NCBI GenBank assembly: GCA_964601355.1
Contig: CAZRNB010000149.1
Coordinates: 1-6,072 of the forward strand
Length of the DNA stretch: 6,072 nt
Origin: CAZRNB01 sp964601355
GTDB taxonomy: Bacteria > Planctomycetota > Phycisphaerae > Sedimentisphaerales > Anaerobacaceae
Direction: 5' to 3'
The notes under the pieces were generated by a model. That model had not been told where the DNA came from. It ran no database searches and saw only the letters and a program-made list of their open reading frames with translations. Both the position numbers and the translations under genes were made by a program. This document shows positions 1 through 5,174 of this stretch, one piece after another (within the stretch, counting starts at the first letter, position 1; every line of letters starts with the position of its first letter).

Positions 1-28
1 AGACTGCTTCGCTTCGCTCGCAGTGACA
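1..28. repeat. partial GC-rich intergenic inverted-repeat element, cut by the window edge
   Basis: The first 28 bases contain ACTGC (3-7) and its inverted copy GCAGT (20-24), enclosing an iterated GCTTC/GCTTC/GCTC core, followed by GTGACA. Read on the minus strand this is GTCACTGCGAGCGAAGCG and onward. It resembles, from memory, a family of dispersed intergenic repeats of the form GTCATTGCGAGC...GCAATC found in many environmental bacterial genomes. The remainder lies outside the window, so its full length and copy number cannot be seen. It lies 56 bases beyond the ptsI stop. No T-run follows the stem in the ptsI direction inside the window, so I do not call it a terminator. Confidence 0.45.
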
Positions 29-83
29 AAAATGCGGTTTTTCTGTGAACGCTTACAAATTATTATTGATAACTTTAGGCACT

Positions 84-1823
84 TTAGAACGCTTCCAGCA
101 GAATCTTTCTGGTGACACTGCGAAGATAACCTGAAATTTGCCTTTCAGAATTCATGCCGAGAACTTTCCTCGCTACATTATTACAATCTTCTATCGTAAC
201 TGAGCGGACAATCTGTTTTATCTCCGGTATCATTGGCGGAGTAATTGAAATTGATCTGATGCCCAATCCCAATAGCAGCATAATATAATCCGGTTCAGAA
301 GCCATCTCTCCACAAACGGCAACATCTATTTGTGCCTTATGGGCGTCCTGAATAACCGTCCTGATGAGCCTTAGCACCGCAGGATCCGTGGCCGAGTATA
401 ACGTTGAAACCAGCTCATTACCTCGGTCAACAGCAAGTGTGTATTGGATGAGGTCGTTTGTCCCAATGCTGAAAAAAGCAGCGTTTCGCGCAAGCGTTGA
501 GGCCGTCAAAGCCGCCGACGGCGTTTCAATCATAATGCCAATTTCAATATTCTTATTATACGGTACGGACTCATCATCGAGGTCTTCCATTACATCATGC
601 AAAATCATCCTGGCCTGCATCATTTCCTGCAGATTTGTAATCAATGGAAACATAATCTTTACATGTCCCAAAAGCGAAGCTCGCAAAATTGCATGCAATT
701 GCGTCTTGAACATTGTCAAATTTTGCAGACAAAATCTGATAGACCTCAGTCCCAAAAACGGATTAGGTTCGGGAGCAAAACGTTTGCTTTGAGTTTGTTT
801 GTCTGCCCCAAGATCGAAGGTTCTTATGATAACGGGGCGATTGTGTAAGACCCGTACCGTCTCGGCATAGGCCTCATAGTGCTGCTGCTCCGTAGGCTCG
901 GTGAGGCTGCTAAGATACAAAAACTCGGTTCGGTACAAGCCTATGCCTTCGCCTCCTTTTTGCAGAACCATCTCAGCCTCATCCGGAAATTCAATATTGC
1001 CCAAAACAGTGATCCTCGTGCCGTCCCGAGTTACAGCCGGTTTTTCTCTTATTGCATCGAGCTTATGCTCCAGCTCCACGAATTCGTATGAATATTTTTC
1101 ATATTGTTTAAGTGTTTCGTCATCCGGATTTACGATGACGATGCCGCGGTTGCCATCGATAATTACGGTATCTCCTCCGTGGACAATTTCCGTAAGGTCT
1201 TCCAGCGCAACCACAGCCGGGATGCCTAAGGAGCGGGCAACGATAGCAGTATGGCTGGTTCGTCCGCCCGCATCGGTAGCAAGGCCTTTGACGAATTTCT
1301 TGTCAAAGCCGGCGGTTTGGGTAGGCCGCAGCTCTCGAGCAATCACTGCAACCTCCTCGTTTAAGTGATCAATTTCCTCACGCCTTCGGCCAAGAAGGTG
1401 TCTTAGCAAACGCCTTTCGATATCGTGAATATCCGTAGCCCGCTCACTGATATAGGTATCTTTTACAGTGGAAAAATGTACGGCAATATCCCGCAGAACC
1501 TTTGACACGGCATACTCTGCCGTCACTAACTCCGAATGAATCATGTCGATAATCTTCTTACGCAGGCTTCGATCCCGCAAAAAGCGAAGGTGCACTGCAA
1601 AAATGTCTTTTATCTTGCCGCCCTCCGTCTGGCTCTGCTGTGCCTCAAGCTGTGTTAATTCCTCAACGGCATTATCGAAGGCATTACGGATGCGCTGAGC
1701 TTCCCCGAGCCGCTGCGAAGGTTTAATCTCACGACGTGGAATCCGATAATCTTCGGAGTCAATTATAAGCGACTTGGCAATAGAAATGCCCGGCGAGACC
1801 GCTATACCTTTTTTTATCTCCAT
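84..1823 (-). CDS. ptsI: phosphoenolpyruvate-protein phosphotransferase (PTS Enzyme I)
   Basis: Cytoplasmic Enzyme I takes phosphate from PEP onto a histidine and passes it to HPr, the first step of any PTS. From the ATG at 1823 the product is 579 residues, close to the usual ~575 for sugar-type EI. Domain order is intact: an N-terminal HPr-binding/swivelling domain with the phospho-His motif GGRTSHTAIVARS (His191), then a PEP-binding barrel with GLYRTEFLY (Arg298), RTFDLGADK (Arg334), IMIETPSA (Glu433), SIGTNDLIQYTLAVDR (Asn456, Asp457) and the acid/base Cys504 in VAVCGEMASEP. No N-terminal GAF domain precedes it, so it is built like PtsI and not PtsP. The reading frame also offers a TTG start at 1859, three bases after the HPr stop. 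I prefer the ATG because MEIKKGIAVSPGI matches the family's N-terminus and an AGGA lies 11 bases upstream. It is the last gene of the hpf-ptsN-ptsH-ptsI run, and no clear terminator follows. Confidence 0.97.
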   Translation of the reverse strand: MEIKKGIAVSPGISIAKSLIIDSEDYRIPRREIKPSQRLGEAQRIRNAFDNAVEELTQLEAQQSQTEGGKIKDIFAVHLRFLRDRSLRKKIIDMIHSELVTAEYAVSKVLRDIAVHFSTVKDTYISERATDIHDIERRLLRHLLGRRREEIDHLNEEVAVIARELRPTQTAGFDKKFVKGLATDAGGRTSHTAIVARSLGIPAVVALEDLTEIVHGGDTVIIDGNRGIVIVNPDDETLKQYEKYSYEFVELEHKLDAIREKPAVTRDGTRITVLGNIEFPDEAEMVLQKGGEGIGLYRTEFLYLSSLTEPTEQQHYEAYAETVRVLHNRPVIIRTFDLGADKQTQSKRFAPEPNPFLGLRSIRFCLQNLTMFKTQLHAILRASLLGHVKIMFPLITNLQEMMQARMILHDVMEDLDDESVPYNKNIEIGIMIETPSAALTASTLARNAAFFSIGTNDLIQYTLAVDRGNELVSTLYSATDPAVLRLIRTVIQDAHKAQIDVAVCGEMASEPDYIMLLLGLGIRSISITPPMIPEIKQIVRSVTIEDCNNVARKVLGMNSERQISGYLRSVTRKILLEAF

Positions 1824-1862
1824 CGCCTTGTTTATCCTGCTCTGCGAAGCACGAGCCAAATC

Positions 1863-2159
1863 CTATTGTTTCCTTCGTTCACACGGCTCCGGCTCATCGA
1901 AATGTCTGTTCTCGACAAGTTCCTGCAAGGCACTAACCGCCTCTCGGGCATCATTGCCTTCGGCTTTAATCTTCAGCTTGGAACCACAGGTCGCAGCGAG
2001 CATCGCAATCTGCATTATACTCTTGCCGTCCATAATGTTCTTGCCGTCACTAACTGTTATATCACAACCAAAACGGCTCGCCACATCAACAAACTGCATG
2101 GCAGGACGCATATGGAGGCCGTCTGCGTTCTTTATCTCAACTGTCGTTTCGCAAACCAT
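1863..2159 (-). CDS. ptsH: phosphocarrier protein HPr
   Basis: HPr is a small cytoplasmic protein that carries phosphate from EI to IIA domains. From the ATG at 2159 it has 98 residues. The active-site motif ADGLHMRPA places the phosphorylated histidine at residue 16. The second conserved motif, MDGKSIMQIAML, places the regulatory serine at 47, the canonical 31 residues later; this serine is the target of HPr kinase/phosphorylase where that enzyme exists. A charged tail of about ten residues (ending DEPEPCERRKQ) extends past the usual 85-90 residue end. A TTG start three codons upstream (2168) is possible, with AGGA four bases before it. The ATG, preceded by GGAG at short spacing, aligns better with family N-termini. 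The stop lies 39 bases before the preferred ptsI start and 3 bases before the alternative TTG start, so the two are surely co-transcribed. Confidence 0.95.
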   Translation of the reverse strand: MVCETTVEIKNADGLHMRPAMQFVDVASRFGCDITVSDGKNIMDGKSIMQIAMLAATCGSKLKIKAEGNDAREAVSALQELVENRHFDEPEPCERRKQ

Positions 2160-2200
2160 TTTCTCCAATTAATCCTACCCTGCCTGAATTTTCCTGAAAT

Positions 2201-2249
2201 CCCCGGTAAAACCGGGGGCTAAATATTTAGCCCCACGTTTTACGTGGGG
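2201..2249. other. three overlapping inverted repeats between ptsN and ptsH
   Basis: Three perfect inverted repeats sit in a row in the 93-base gap between ptsN and ptsH. Repeat A is CCCCGGT/ACCGGGG (2201-2207 and 2211-2217, loop AAA). Repeat B is a perfect 20-base palindrome, GGGGCTAAATATTTAGCCCC (2215-2234). Repeat C is CCCCACGT/ACGTGGGG (2231-2238 and 2242-2249, loop TTT). The right arm of A overlaps the left arm of B, and the right arm of B overlaps the left arm of C. Therefore A plus C can form together, or B alone. Read on the minus strand, no T-run follows the hairpins, so they are not a standard terminator for the ptsN transcript. They may be an mRNA processing, stability or attenuation element that sets HPr/EI levels relative to IIA. 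Confidence 0.7.
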
Positions 2250-2254
2250 TTTTT
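2231..2254 (+). terminator. possible intrinsic terminator for rightward (antisense) transcription
   Basis: An 8-bp perfect stem, CCCCACGT/ACGTGGGG with loop TTT, is followed on the plus strand by TTTTT (2250-2254). The shape is that of an intrinsic terminator, but only for rightward transcription, where no plus-strand gene lies nearby. It ends at the ptsN stop codon. It could block antisense RNA running from ptsH into ptsN, or the T-run may simply be chance next to a hairpin that works on the minus strand. Confidence 0.35.
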
Positions 2255-2726
2255 ACAAAACCGGATTCTCATCAACTTCTCTGAGAAGGTCTTCAATATC
2301 CTCAGCAGTATGAGATTGTCTCAGAAATTTGCGAAACTTTTCTTGTTGCAGAAGTCTGAAAATACTTTCCATTGCCTGCAAATGTTTATCCGGATCGCCA
2401 ACAGGGCTGATTAAGAATATCACTGAATAAACCGGCTGTTTGTCGAGAGCTGAAAAATCAATGCCAACACTGCTTTTTCCAATCGCAGCCACTACCTCTT
2501 TAACACCGGAATGCTTCACGTGTGGCAATGCAATGCCTTTGCCCATTCCCGTGCTTGCCTCATTTTCTCTTTTAATCACTGCTTTAATAATATCTTCTAT
2601 GGTGCCCTTTTTCAGCCGTCCTGCCTTCTCAAGTGCTGAAACAAGCTCGGCTATCACGCCGTCACGGTCCTTGGCTTGTAGTTCAGGAATTGTCGCTTTA
2701 AAACAAAAAAAATCGGCTAATTTCAT
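2253..2726 (-). CDS. ptsN: PTS IIA-like nitrogen-regulatory protein (EIIA-2 / PtsN family)
   Basis: This is a single-domain cytoplasmic IIA protein of the fructose/mannitol-type EIIA-2 fold (157 residues from the ATG at 2726). The active-site region TGMGKGIALPHVKHSGVKE places the phosphorylated histidine at residue 69, and a second conserved histidine lies in GDPDKHLQAM (115). No IIB or IIC domain is attached or adjacent, so it looks like a regulatory output of the phosphoryl chain, as PtsN is in proteobacteria, rather than part of a sugar transporter. In-frame upstream starts exist (ATG 2735, TTG 2744). I chose 2726 because MKLADFF matches the family start and a purine-rich GGGAAG lies just upstream. 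It lies 58 bases after hpf on the same strand. The true regulatory target is not visible here; calling it ptsN rather than a fructose-type IIA rests on single-domain form and on the hpf neighbour. Confidence 0.9.
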   Translation of the reverse strand: MKLADFFCFKATIPELQAKDRDGVIAELVSALEKAGRLKKGTIEDIIKAVIKRENEASTGMGKGIALPHVKHSGVKEVVAAIGKSSVGIDFSALDKQPVYSVIFLISPVGDPDKHLQAMESIFRLLQQEKFRKFLRQSHTAEDIEDLLREVDENPVL

Positions 2727-2760
2727 TCTTCCCATCCCAGACAATTAACATACTGAATTA

Positions 2761-2776
2761 GTATATAATTATATAC
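2761..2776. repeat. perfect 16-bp AT-rich palindrome in the hpf-ptsN gap
   Basis: GTATATAATTATATAC is identical to its reverse complement and lies between the hpf stop and the ptsN start. It carries TATAAT on both strands. It could be an operator for a dimeric repressor overlapping a promoter, or a -10 element that is symmetric by chance in AT-rich sequence. Confidence 0.5.
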
Positions 2777-2797
2777 GTCTTCATTTATGCTCGTGAA
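2768..2797 (-). promoter_or_regulatory. candidate internal promoter for ptsN-ptsH-ptsI
   Basis: On the minus strand a -35-like TTCACG (2792-2797) is separated by 18 bases from a consensus -10 TATAAT (2768-2773), which lies within the 16-bp palindrome. The expected start would be about 30-35 bases before the ptsN ATG. This would allow the PTS genes to be expressed separately from hpf. The -35 matches the consensus at only four of six positions and overlaps the end of hpf, so this is a moderate call. Confidence 0.35.
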
Positions 2798-3114
2798 CTA
2801 TGCTCCGTACCGCCTGTGTACTTGTTATCACGTTCTTTGCTCTTTTTTCTTCTAAGCTGTTGTACAAGCTTATGTAAAGCTACGTCGATACATTGATAAG
2901 CATCTACCGCCCTTTCGGTACCTATGAAAACATTGCTGTGCTCGCCTCTGGCAATTATCTCCACGTTAATATTACCGCCCGATTCACCCTCAATAATCAC
3001 TTCAACCTGATTTATGCCGCTATAGTACCGTGGAAGCTTGGAAGCCTTTTCTTCTGCATAATTACGAATCGCTTCGGTTATGTCAATATGTTTACCTGTA
3101 ATTGTAAAAAGCAA
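2785..3114 (-). CDS. hpf: ribosome hibernation promoting factor, short form (HPF/YfiA/RaiA family)
   Basis: HPF binds the decoding region of the 30S subunit and inactivates ribosomes in stationary phase or starvation. The 109-residue product begins MLFTITGKHIDITEAIRNY and continues with the family's beta-alpha-beta core: EEKASKLPRYY, the QVEVIIEGE strand, FIGTERAVDAYQCID and the basic helix HKLVQQLRRKKSKERD (81-96). It lacks the C-terminal dimerisation domain of the ~180-residue long form, so it is the short form. The start is TTG at 3114. This is supported by AAGGAG seven bases upstream and because the residues right after it match the family's N-terminus. The tail after residue 97 is polar and probably disordered. 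It heads the hpf-ptsN-ptsH-ptsI run, echoing the hpf-ptsN pairing downstream of rpoN in proteobacteria. Confidence 0.94.
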   Translation of the reverse strand: MLFTITGKHIDITEAIRNYAEEKASKLPRYYSGINQVEVIIEGESGGNINVEIIARGEHSNVFIGTERAVDAYQCIDVALHKLVQQLRRKKSKERDNKYTGGTEHSSRA

Positions 3115-3121
3115 ATCTTAT

Positions 3122-3127
3122 CTCCTT
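3122..3127 (-). promoter_or_regulatory. ribosome binding site that fixes the TTG start of hpf
   Basis: The minus strand reads AAGGAG here, seven bases before the TTG at 3114. It is the strongest Shine-Dalgarno match among the minus-strand genes and makes the non-ATG start convincing. Confidence 0.75.
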
Positions 3128-3156
3128 AAAAACTCTACAATCAAACCATTTTTCAT

Positions 3157-3184
3157 GCTATATCCAAAGCGTCAAAATAGTCAA
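3157..3184 (-). promoter_or_regulatory. candidate sigma70-type promoter for the hpf operon
   Basis: On the minus strand TTGACT (-35, 3179-3184) is followed after 16 bases by TATAGC (-10, 3157-3162), placing the likely transcription start about 30-35 bases before the hpf TTG. A second TTGAC-like word (3170-3175) lies inside the spacer but has no good -10 at the right distance. Confidence 0.45.
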
Positions 3185-3335
3185 ATTTAGAACTGCCGAA
3201 CCACTCGAGAAAAAGCTTTTAAAGCGTCTCATTATGCCCATATTTTCGACGTCGGAACCTGTGTTTTGCCGGTTTCTTAACATTTGCTCCACATAAAACG
3301 CCTTCTCAGCGGTGCCTTACCAGGATCGTCATAGA

Positions 3336-4385
3336 TTAATTTACTGACTTGTCATAGTCAATAAAAAAGTCTTTAGGTAAATGCGCACCAATCAGATGAA
3401 TCACCACCCCAGGCAGAGAGCCAAACAGCCAGATCAGTCGCTGGCACAATGCCAAAGCTAATGCCTGTCCGCTCGATACAGCGCAGACCCTCATAAAAAT
3501 TATTTTCAACCACCACTCCATTACCCCTGCCCCGCCCACGCTAATTGGCAGTGTTCCCAGCAGCCATGAAACGGGAAAGAAAATAAAGTAGTATTGTATA
3601 TGTGCAGTTATGCCGATGTTCGAGCCAATCAGCACCATGCTGATAATAGACACTCCCTGGCAGCAAAAAGTAAGCAGCAGCGCAACAACAAGAACTAATT
3701 TTTTGTTACAATATATCCGAATCGCATCACGGACCCTCGAAAGCACTACCGCACATTTCCGATACGTTAATTGTACGTAGCGACGCACAATATTCCGCCC
3801 ATAAGCGGCGGTAAAAGCTGCTATTATAATCGCAAGAATTATCCCTGTTCCTGCAAGAATCCATCTGTATTTAAACGCACTCTGTAACAAATTAAATCCG
3901 ACGGATTGAGACTCAAGCTGCTGCTCTTTTCTGCCTTGAACAGGAATACACAAGTAGCAGACAGAGGCCATAATAAGCATGCCGGCAAGTCCGATTGCTC
4001 TATCAACAAACACACTCAAAGCAGCTTCCAGCTTCTTATCGGTGTGTTTTGTAACATACCAGGCCCGAAGCAAATCCCCCCCTACTGAGCTGGGAAGGCA
4101 GTTATTATAAAACAAACCTAAAAAATGCAGCTTTACAGCCGTCCAATAACCTATCTCGATTGACTGAGTCCTCAATAATAGAAACCACCTTGCCACGAAA
4201 ATCAACTGGCTGACAATATAAATGCCCAAAGCAGCCATGAAAATCCATAAGTCTAATCCTAACAAGACTTTGCTTACTTGTTTTAGGTTTTCGCCTTTAA
4301 ATGCTAAATATAGAGCCAGGACAGCTACTGAAAAACGTAACAGATAAGAAATATATTTGCTTCTTTTACCTTTTGACACAGGCAT
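3336..4385 (-). CDS. LPG_synthase_TM / UPF0104 family membrane protein (flippase-like)
   Basis: This is a 349-residue polytopic inner-membrane protein with about eight hydrophobic segments (roughly 13-30, 46-69, 83-97, 124-148, 174-194, 229-255, 264-300 and 308-335) and a basic N-terminus, SKGKRSK. Three family signatures are visible: NNCLPSSVGGDLLRAWY (94-110), SVFVDRAIGL (124-133) and LPISVGGAGVMEW (279-291). The family includes the membrane part of lysylphosphatidylglycerol synthase/MprF, which flips lipids, and many stand-alone proteins near glycosyltransferase or lipid genes. The soluble aminoacyl-transferase half of MprF is absent, so lysyl-lipid synthesis is not expected; transport or flipping of a lipid-linked molecule is inferred. 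The ATG at 4385 has only a weak upstream GGA. The gene is transcribed away from hisI and has no functional partner in the window. Confidence 0.88.
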   Translation of the reverse strand: MPVSKGKRSKYISYLLRFSVAVLALYLAFKGENLKQVSKVLLGLDLWIFMAALGIYIVSQLIFVARWFLLLRTQSIEIGYWTAVKLHFLGLFYNNCLPSSVGGDLLRAWYVTKHTDKKLEAALSVFVDRAIGLAGMLIMASVCYLCIPVQGRKEQQLESQSVGFNLLQSAFKYRWILAGTGIILAIIIAAFTAAYGRNIVRRYVQLTYRKCAVVLSRVRDAIRIYCNKKLVLVVALLLTFCCQGVSIISMVLIGSNIGITAHIQYYFIFFPVSWLLGTLPISVGGAGVMEWWLKIIFMRVCAVSSGQALALALCQRLIWLFGSLPGVVIHLIGAHLPKDFFIDYDKSVN

Positions 4386-4423
4386 TAAAGCGAGTTTCCG
4401 TATCCTATGACTTGTTTTTAAAC

Positions 4424-4452
4424 ATAATAATATGTAAAACTCATACTGGCAA
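4424..4452 (-). promoter_or_regulatory. sigma70-type promoter for the UPF0104 membrane protein gene
   Basis: On the minus strand TTGCCA (-35, 4447-4452) and TATTAT (-10, 4424-4429) are separated by exactly 17 bases. Each hexamer matches consensus at five of six positions. The predicted transcription start falls about 30 bases before the ATG at 4385. It is the best promoter match in the window. In the 100-base divergent region I find no equally good plus-strand promoter for hisI. Confidence 0.55.
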
Positions 4453-4485
4453 TATGCCGAAATAATAATTTAGGAGATATTACTA

Positions 4486-4914
4486 ATGGCTACGAGGCAA
4501 TTTCGTGAAGAAGGCTCGGAATTTATGCCGATATTTGATGATAGCGGGCTGATACCTGCGATAGCACAGGACTCGCAAACTGGGCAAATTCTAATGGTGG
4601 CTTTTATGAATCGCGAAGCGCTTGAGCTTACAATGAAAACGGGATATGCTACGTACTTCAGCAGGTCTCGACAGAAATTATGGAAGAAAGGCCAGGATAG
4701 CGGCCACGTCCAAAAGGTGGAACAGATACTTGTCGATTGCGATCAGGACTGTCTTATTCTGAAGGTGCTCGTTCCACCAGAACGAAAAGGCCAGTGCCAT
4801 TTAGGTTACCAATCCTGTTTTTATCGGGCATTGAAGAAAGGTACAGCCAAAGAATTGGAATTTATTGCTGAAAAAGTGTACAATCCCGACGAGGTTTATA
4901 AAAAGCAAACTTAA
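4486..4914 (+). CDS. hisI: phosphoribosyl-AMP cyclohydrolase
   Basis: HisI opens the purine ring of phosphoribosyl-AMP, the third step of histidine synthesis, in the cytoplasm. The 142-residue product shows the full family pattern: QILMVAFMNREAL (34-46), GYATYFSRSRQKLWKKGQDS (53-72) and DCDQDC (84-89), with Asp84, Asp86 and Asp88 as the likely metal ligands. It also has CHLGYQSCFYR, where Cys104 and Cys111 join Cys85 as the probable zinc-binding triad. It ends soon after the domain with no phosphoribosyl-ATP pyrophosphatase (HisE) fusion, so it is monofunctional. The ATG at 4486 has AGGAG nine bases upstream. An internal ATG at 4525 (residue 14) would remove the extra MATRQFREEGSEF, but it has a poorer ribosome site. 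No other his gene lies nearby, so the pathway is scattered in this genome. Confidence 0.96.
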   Translation: MATRQFREEGSEFMPIFDDSGLIPAIAQDSQTGQILMVAFMNREALELTMKTGYATYFSRSRQKLWKKGQDSGHVQKVEQILVDCDQDCLILKVLVPPERKGQCHLGYQSCFYRALKKGTAKELEFIAEKVYNPDEVYKKQT

Positions 4915-5008
4915 ATTTTACTGTCGCTATGGTCTATTTACTTCGCAAAAAAGAGCTTTTGTCAGCCTTCAAGGCATTAAAAAACGCCATGTTGGTTCAT
5001 TTTTTTTC

Positions 5009-5037
5009 TTGTTTTTCGCGTTACAGTTTTGTACTAT
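5009..5037 (+). promoter_or_regulatory. weak candidate promoter for the secreted repeat protein
   Basis: TTGTTT (5009-5014) and TACTAT (5032-5037) are spaced by 17 bases, each hexamer matching consensus at about four positions. If real, the transcript would have a leader of roughly 130 bases before the ATG at 5175. The match is weak and the region AT-rich, so chance is possible. Confidence 0.25.
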
Positions 5038-5160
5038 ACCGTAACACAATATGTAGATTAAAGAGGAGTGTTAACAAAAATATTCGTTTTTTTATCTCCT
5101 TTTCGGAAGTGTAAGGCGTGTGTAAAAAATATTTCCAAATTCAGAATGTTCATTAATTTT

Positions 5161-5166
5161 AGGAGG
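5161..5166 (+). promoter_or_regulatory. ribosome binding site of the secreted repeat protein
   Basis: AGGAGG is a full Shine-Dalgarno match, eight bases before the ATG at 5175. It fixes the start of the open-ended gene and fits the signal peptide that follows directly. Confidence 0.85.
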
Positions 5167-5174
5167 ACTTAGTT

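Larger units (their letters stand above)
3115..3335. other. intergenic region between the membrane protein gene and hpf
   Basis: These 221 bases separate two minus-strand genes. The hpf-proximal part holds the candidate promoter and Shine-Dalgarno site. The rest contains a short perfect palindrome, AAAAGCTTTT (3211-3220), and two overlapping short minus-strand reading frames that are discussed as doubtful. No strong hairpin with a T-run was found after the membrane protein's stop, so its terminator is not evident. Confidence 0.6.
4915..5174. other. AT-rich intergenic/leader region between hisI and the secreted repeat protein
   Basis: These 260 bases hold no convincing gene. There is no strong terminator after hisI, only weak GGC/GCC stems near 4968-4996. 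T-rich tracts occur at 5000-5016 and 5087-5093. The second half contains an AGGAG (5064-5068) not followed by a start codon at usable distance, a CTCCT (5096-5100) that could pair with it, and the true ribosome site AGGAGG at 5161-5166. Confidence 0.6.

Noticed and set aside
1..83. Terminator for ptsI in the stem at 3-24
   Set aside because: In the ptsI direction the stem is not followed by a T-run within the window, and the sequence looks like part of a dispersed repeat.
364..2222. Several plus-strand open frames opposite ptsI and ptsH (for example 364-792, 901-1368, 1774-2172, 1866-2222)
   Set aside because: They lie antisense to genes whose protein motifs are unmistakable, have no recognisable product, and are explained by the codon bias of the opposite strand.
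2440..3129. Plus-strand frames opposite ptsN and hpf (2440-2748, 2893-3129)
   Set aside because: Antisense shadows of conserved genes with no ribosome site or family resemblance.
3211..3220. AAAAGCTTTT palindrome as an operator
   Set aside because: Ten bases in an AT-rich spacer is readily chance, and it is too far upstream of the proposed hpf promoter to interpret.
3906..4088. 60-residue plus-strand frame inside the membrane protein gene
   Set aside because: Antisense to a conserved UPF0104 gene, with no supporting signal.
3336..4385. Full MprF (lysylphosphatidylglycerol synthase) call
   Set aside because: Only the membrane part is present. At 349 residues it has no room for the cytosolic aminoacyl-transferase domain.
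4929..5114. 61-residue plus-strand frame after hisI
   Set aside because: No Shine-Dalgarno sequence before its ATG, composition set by the AT-rich spacer (Phe, Lys, Arg, Ser), no recognisable motif, and it overlaps the likely leader/promoter of the next gene.
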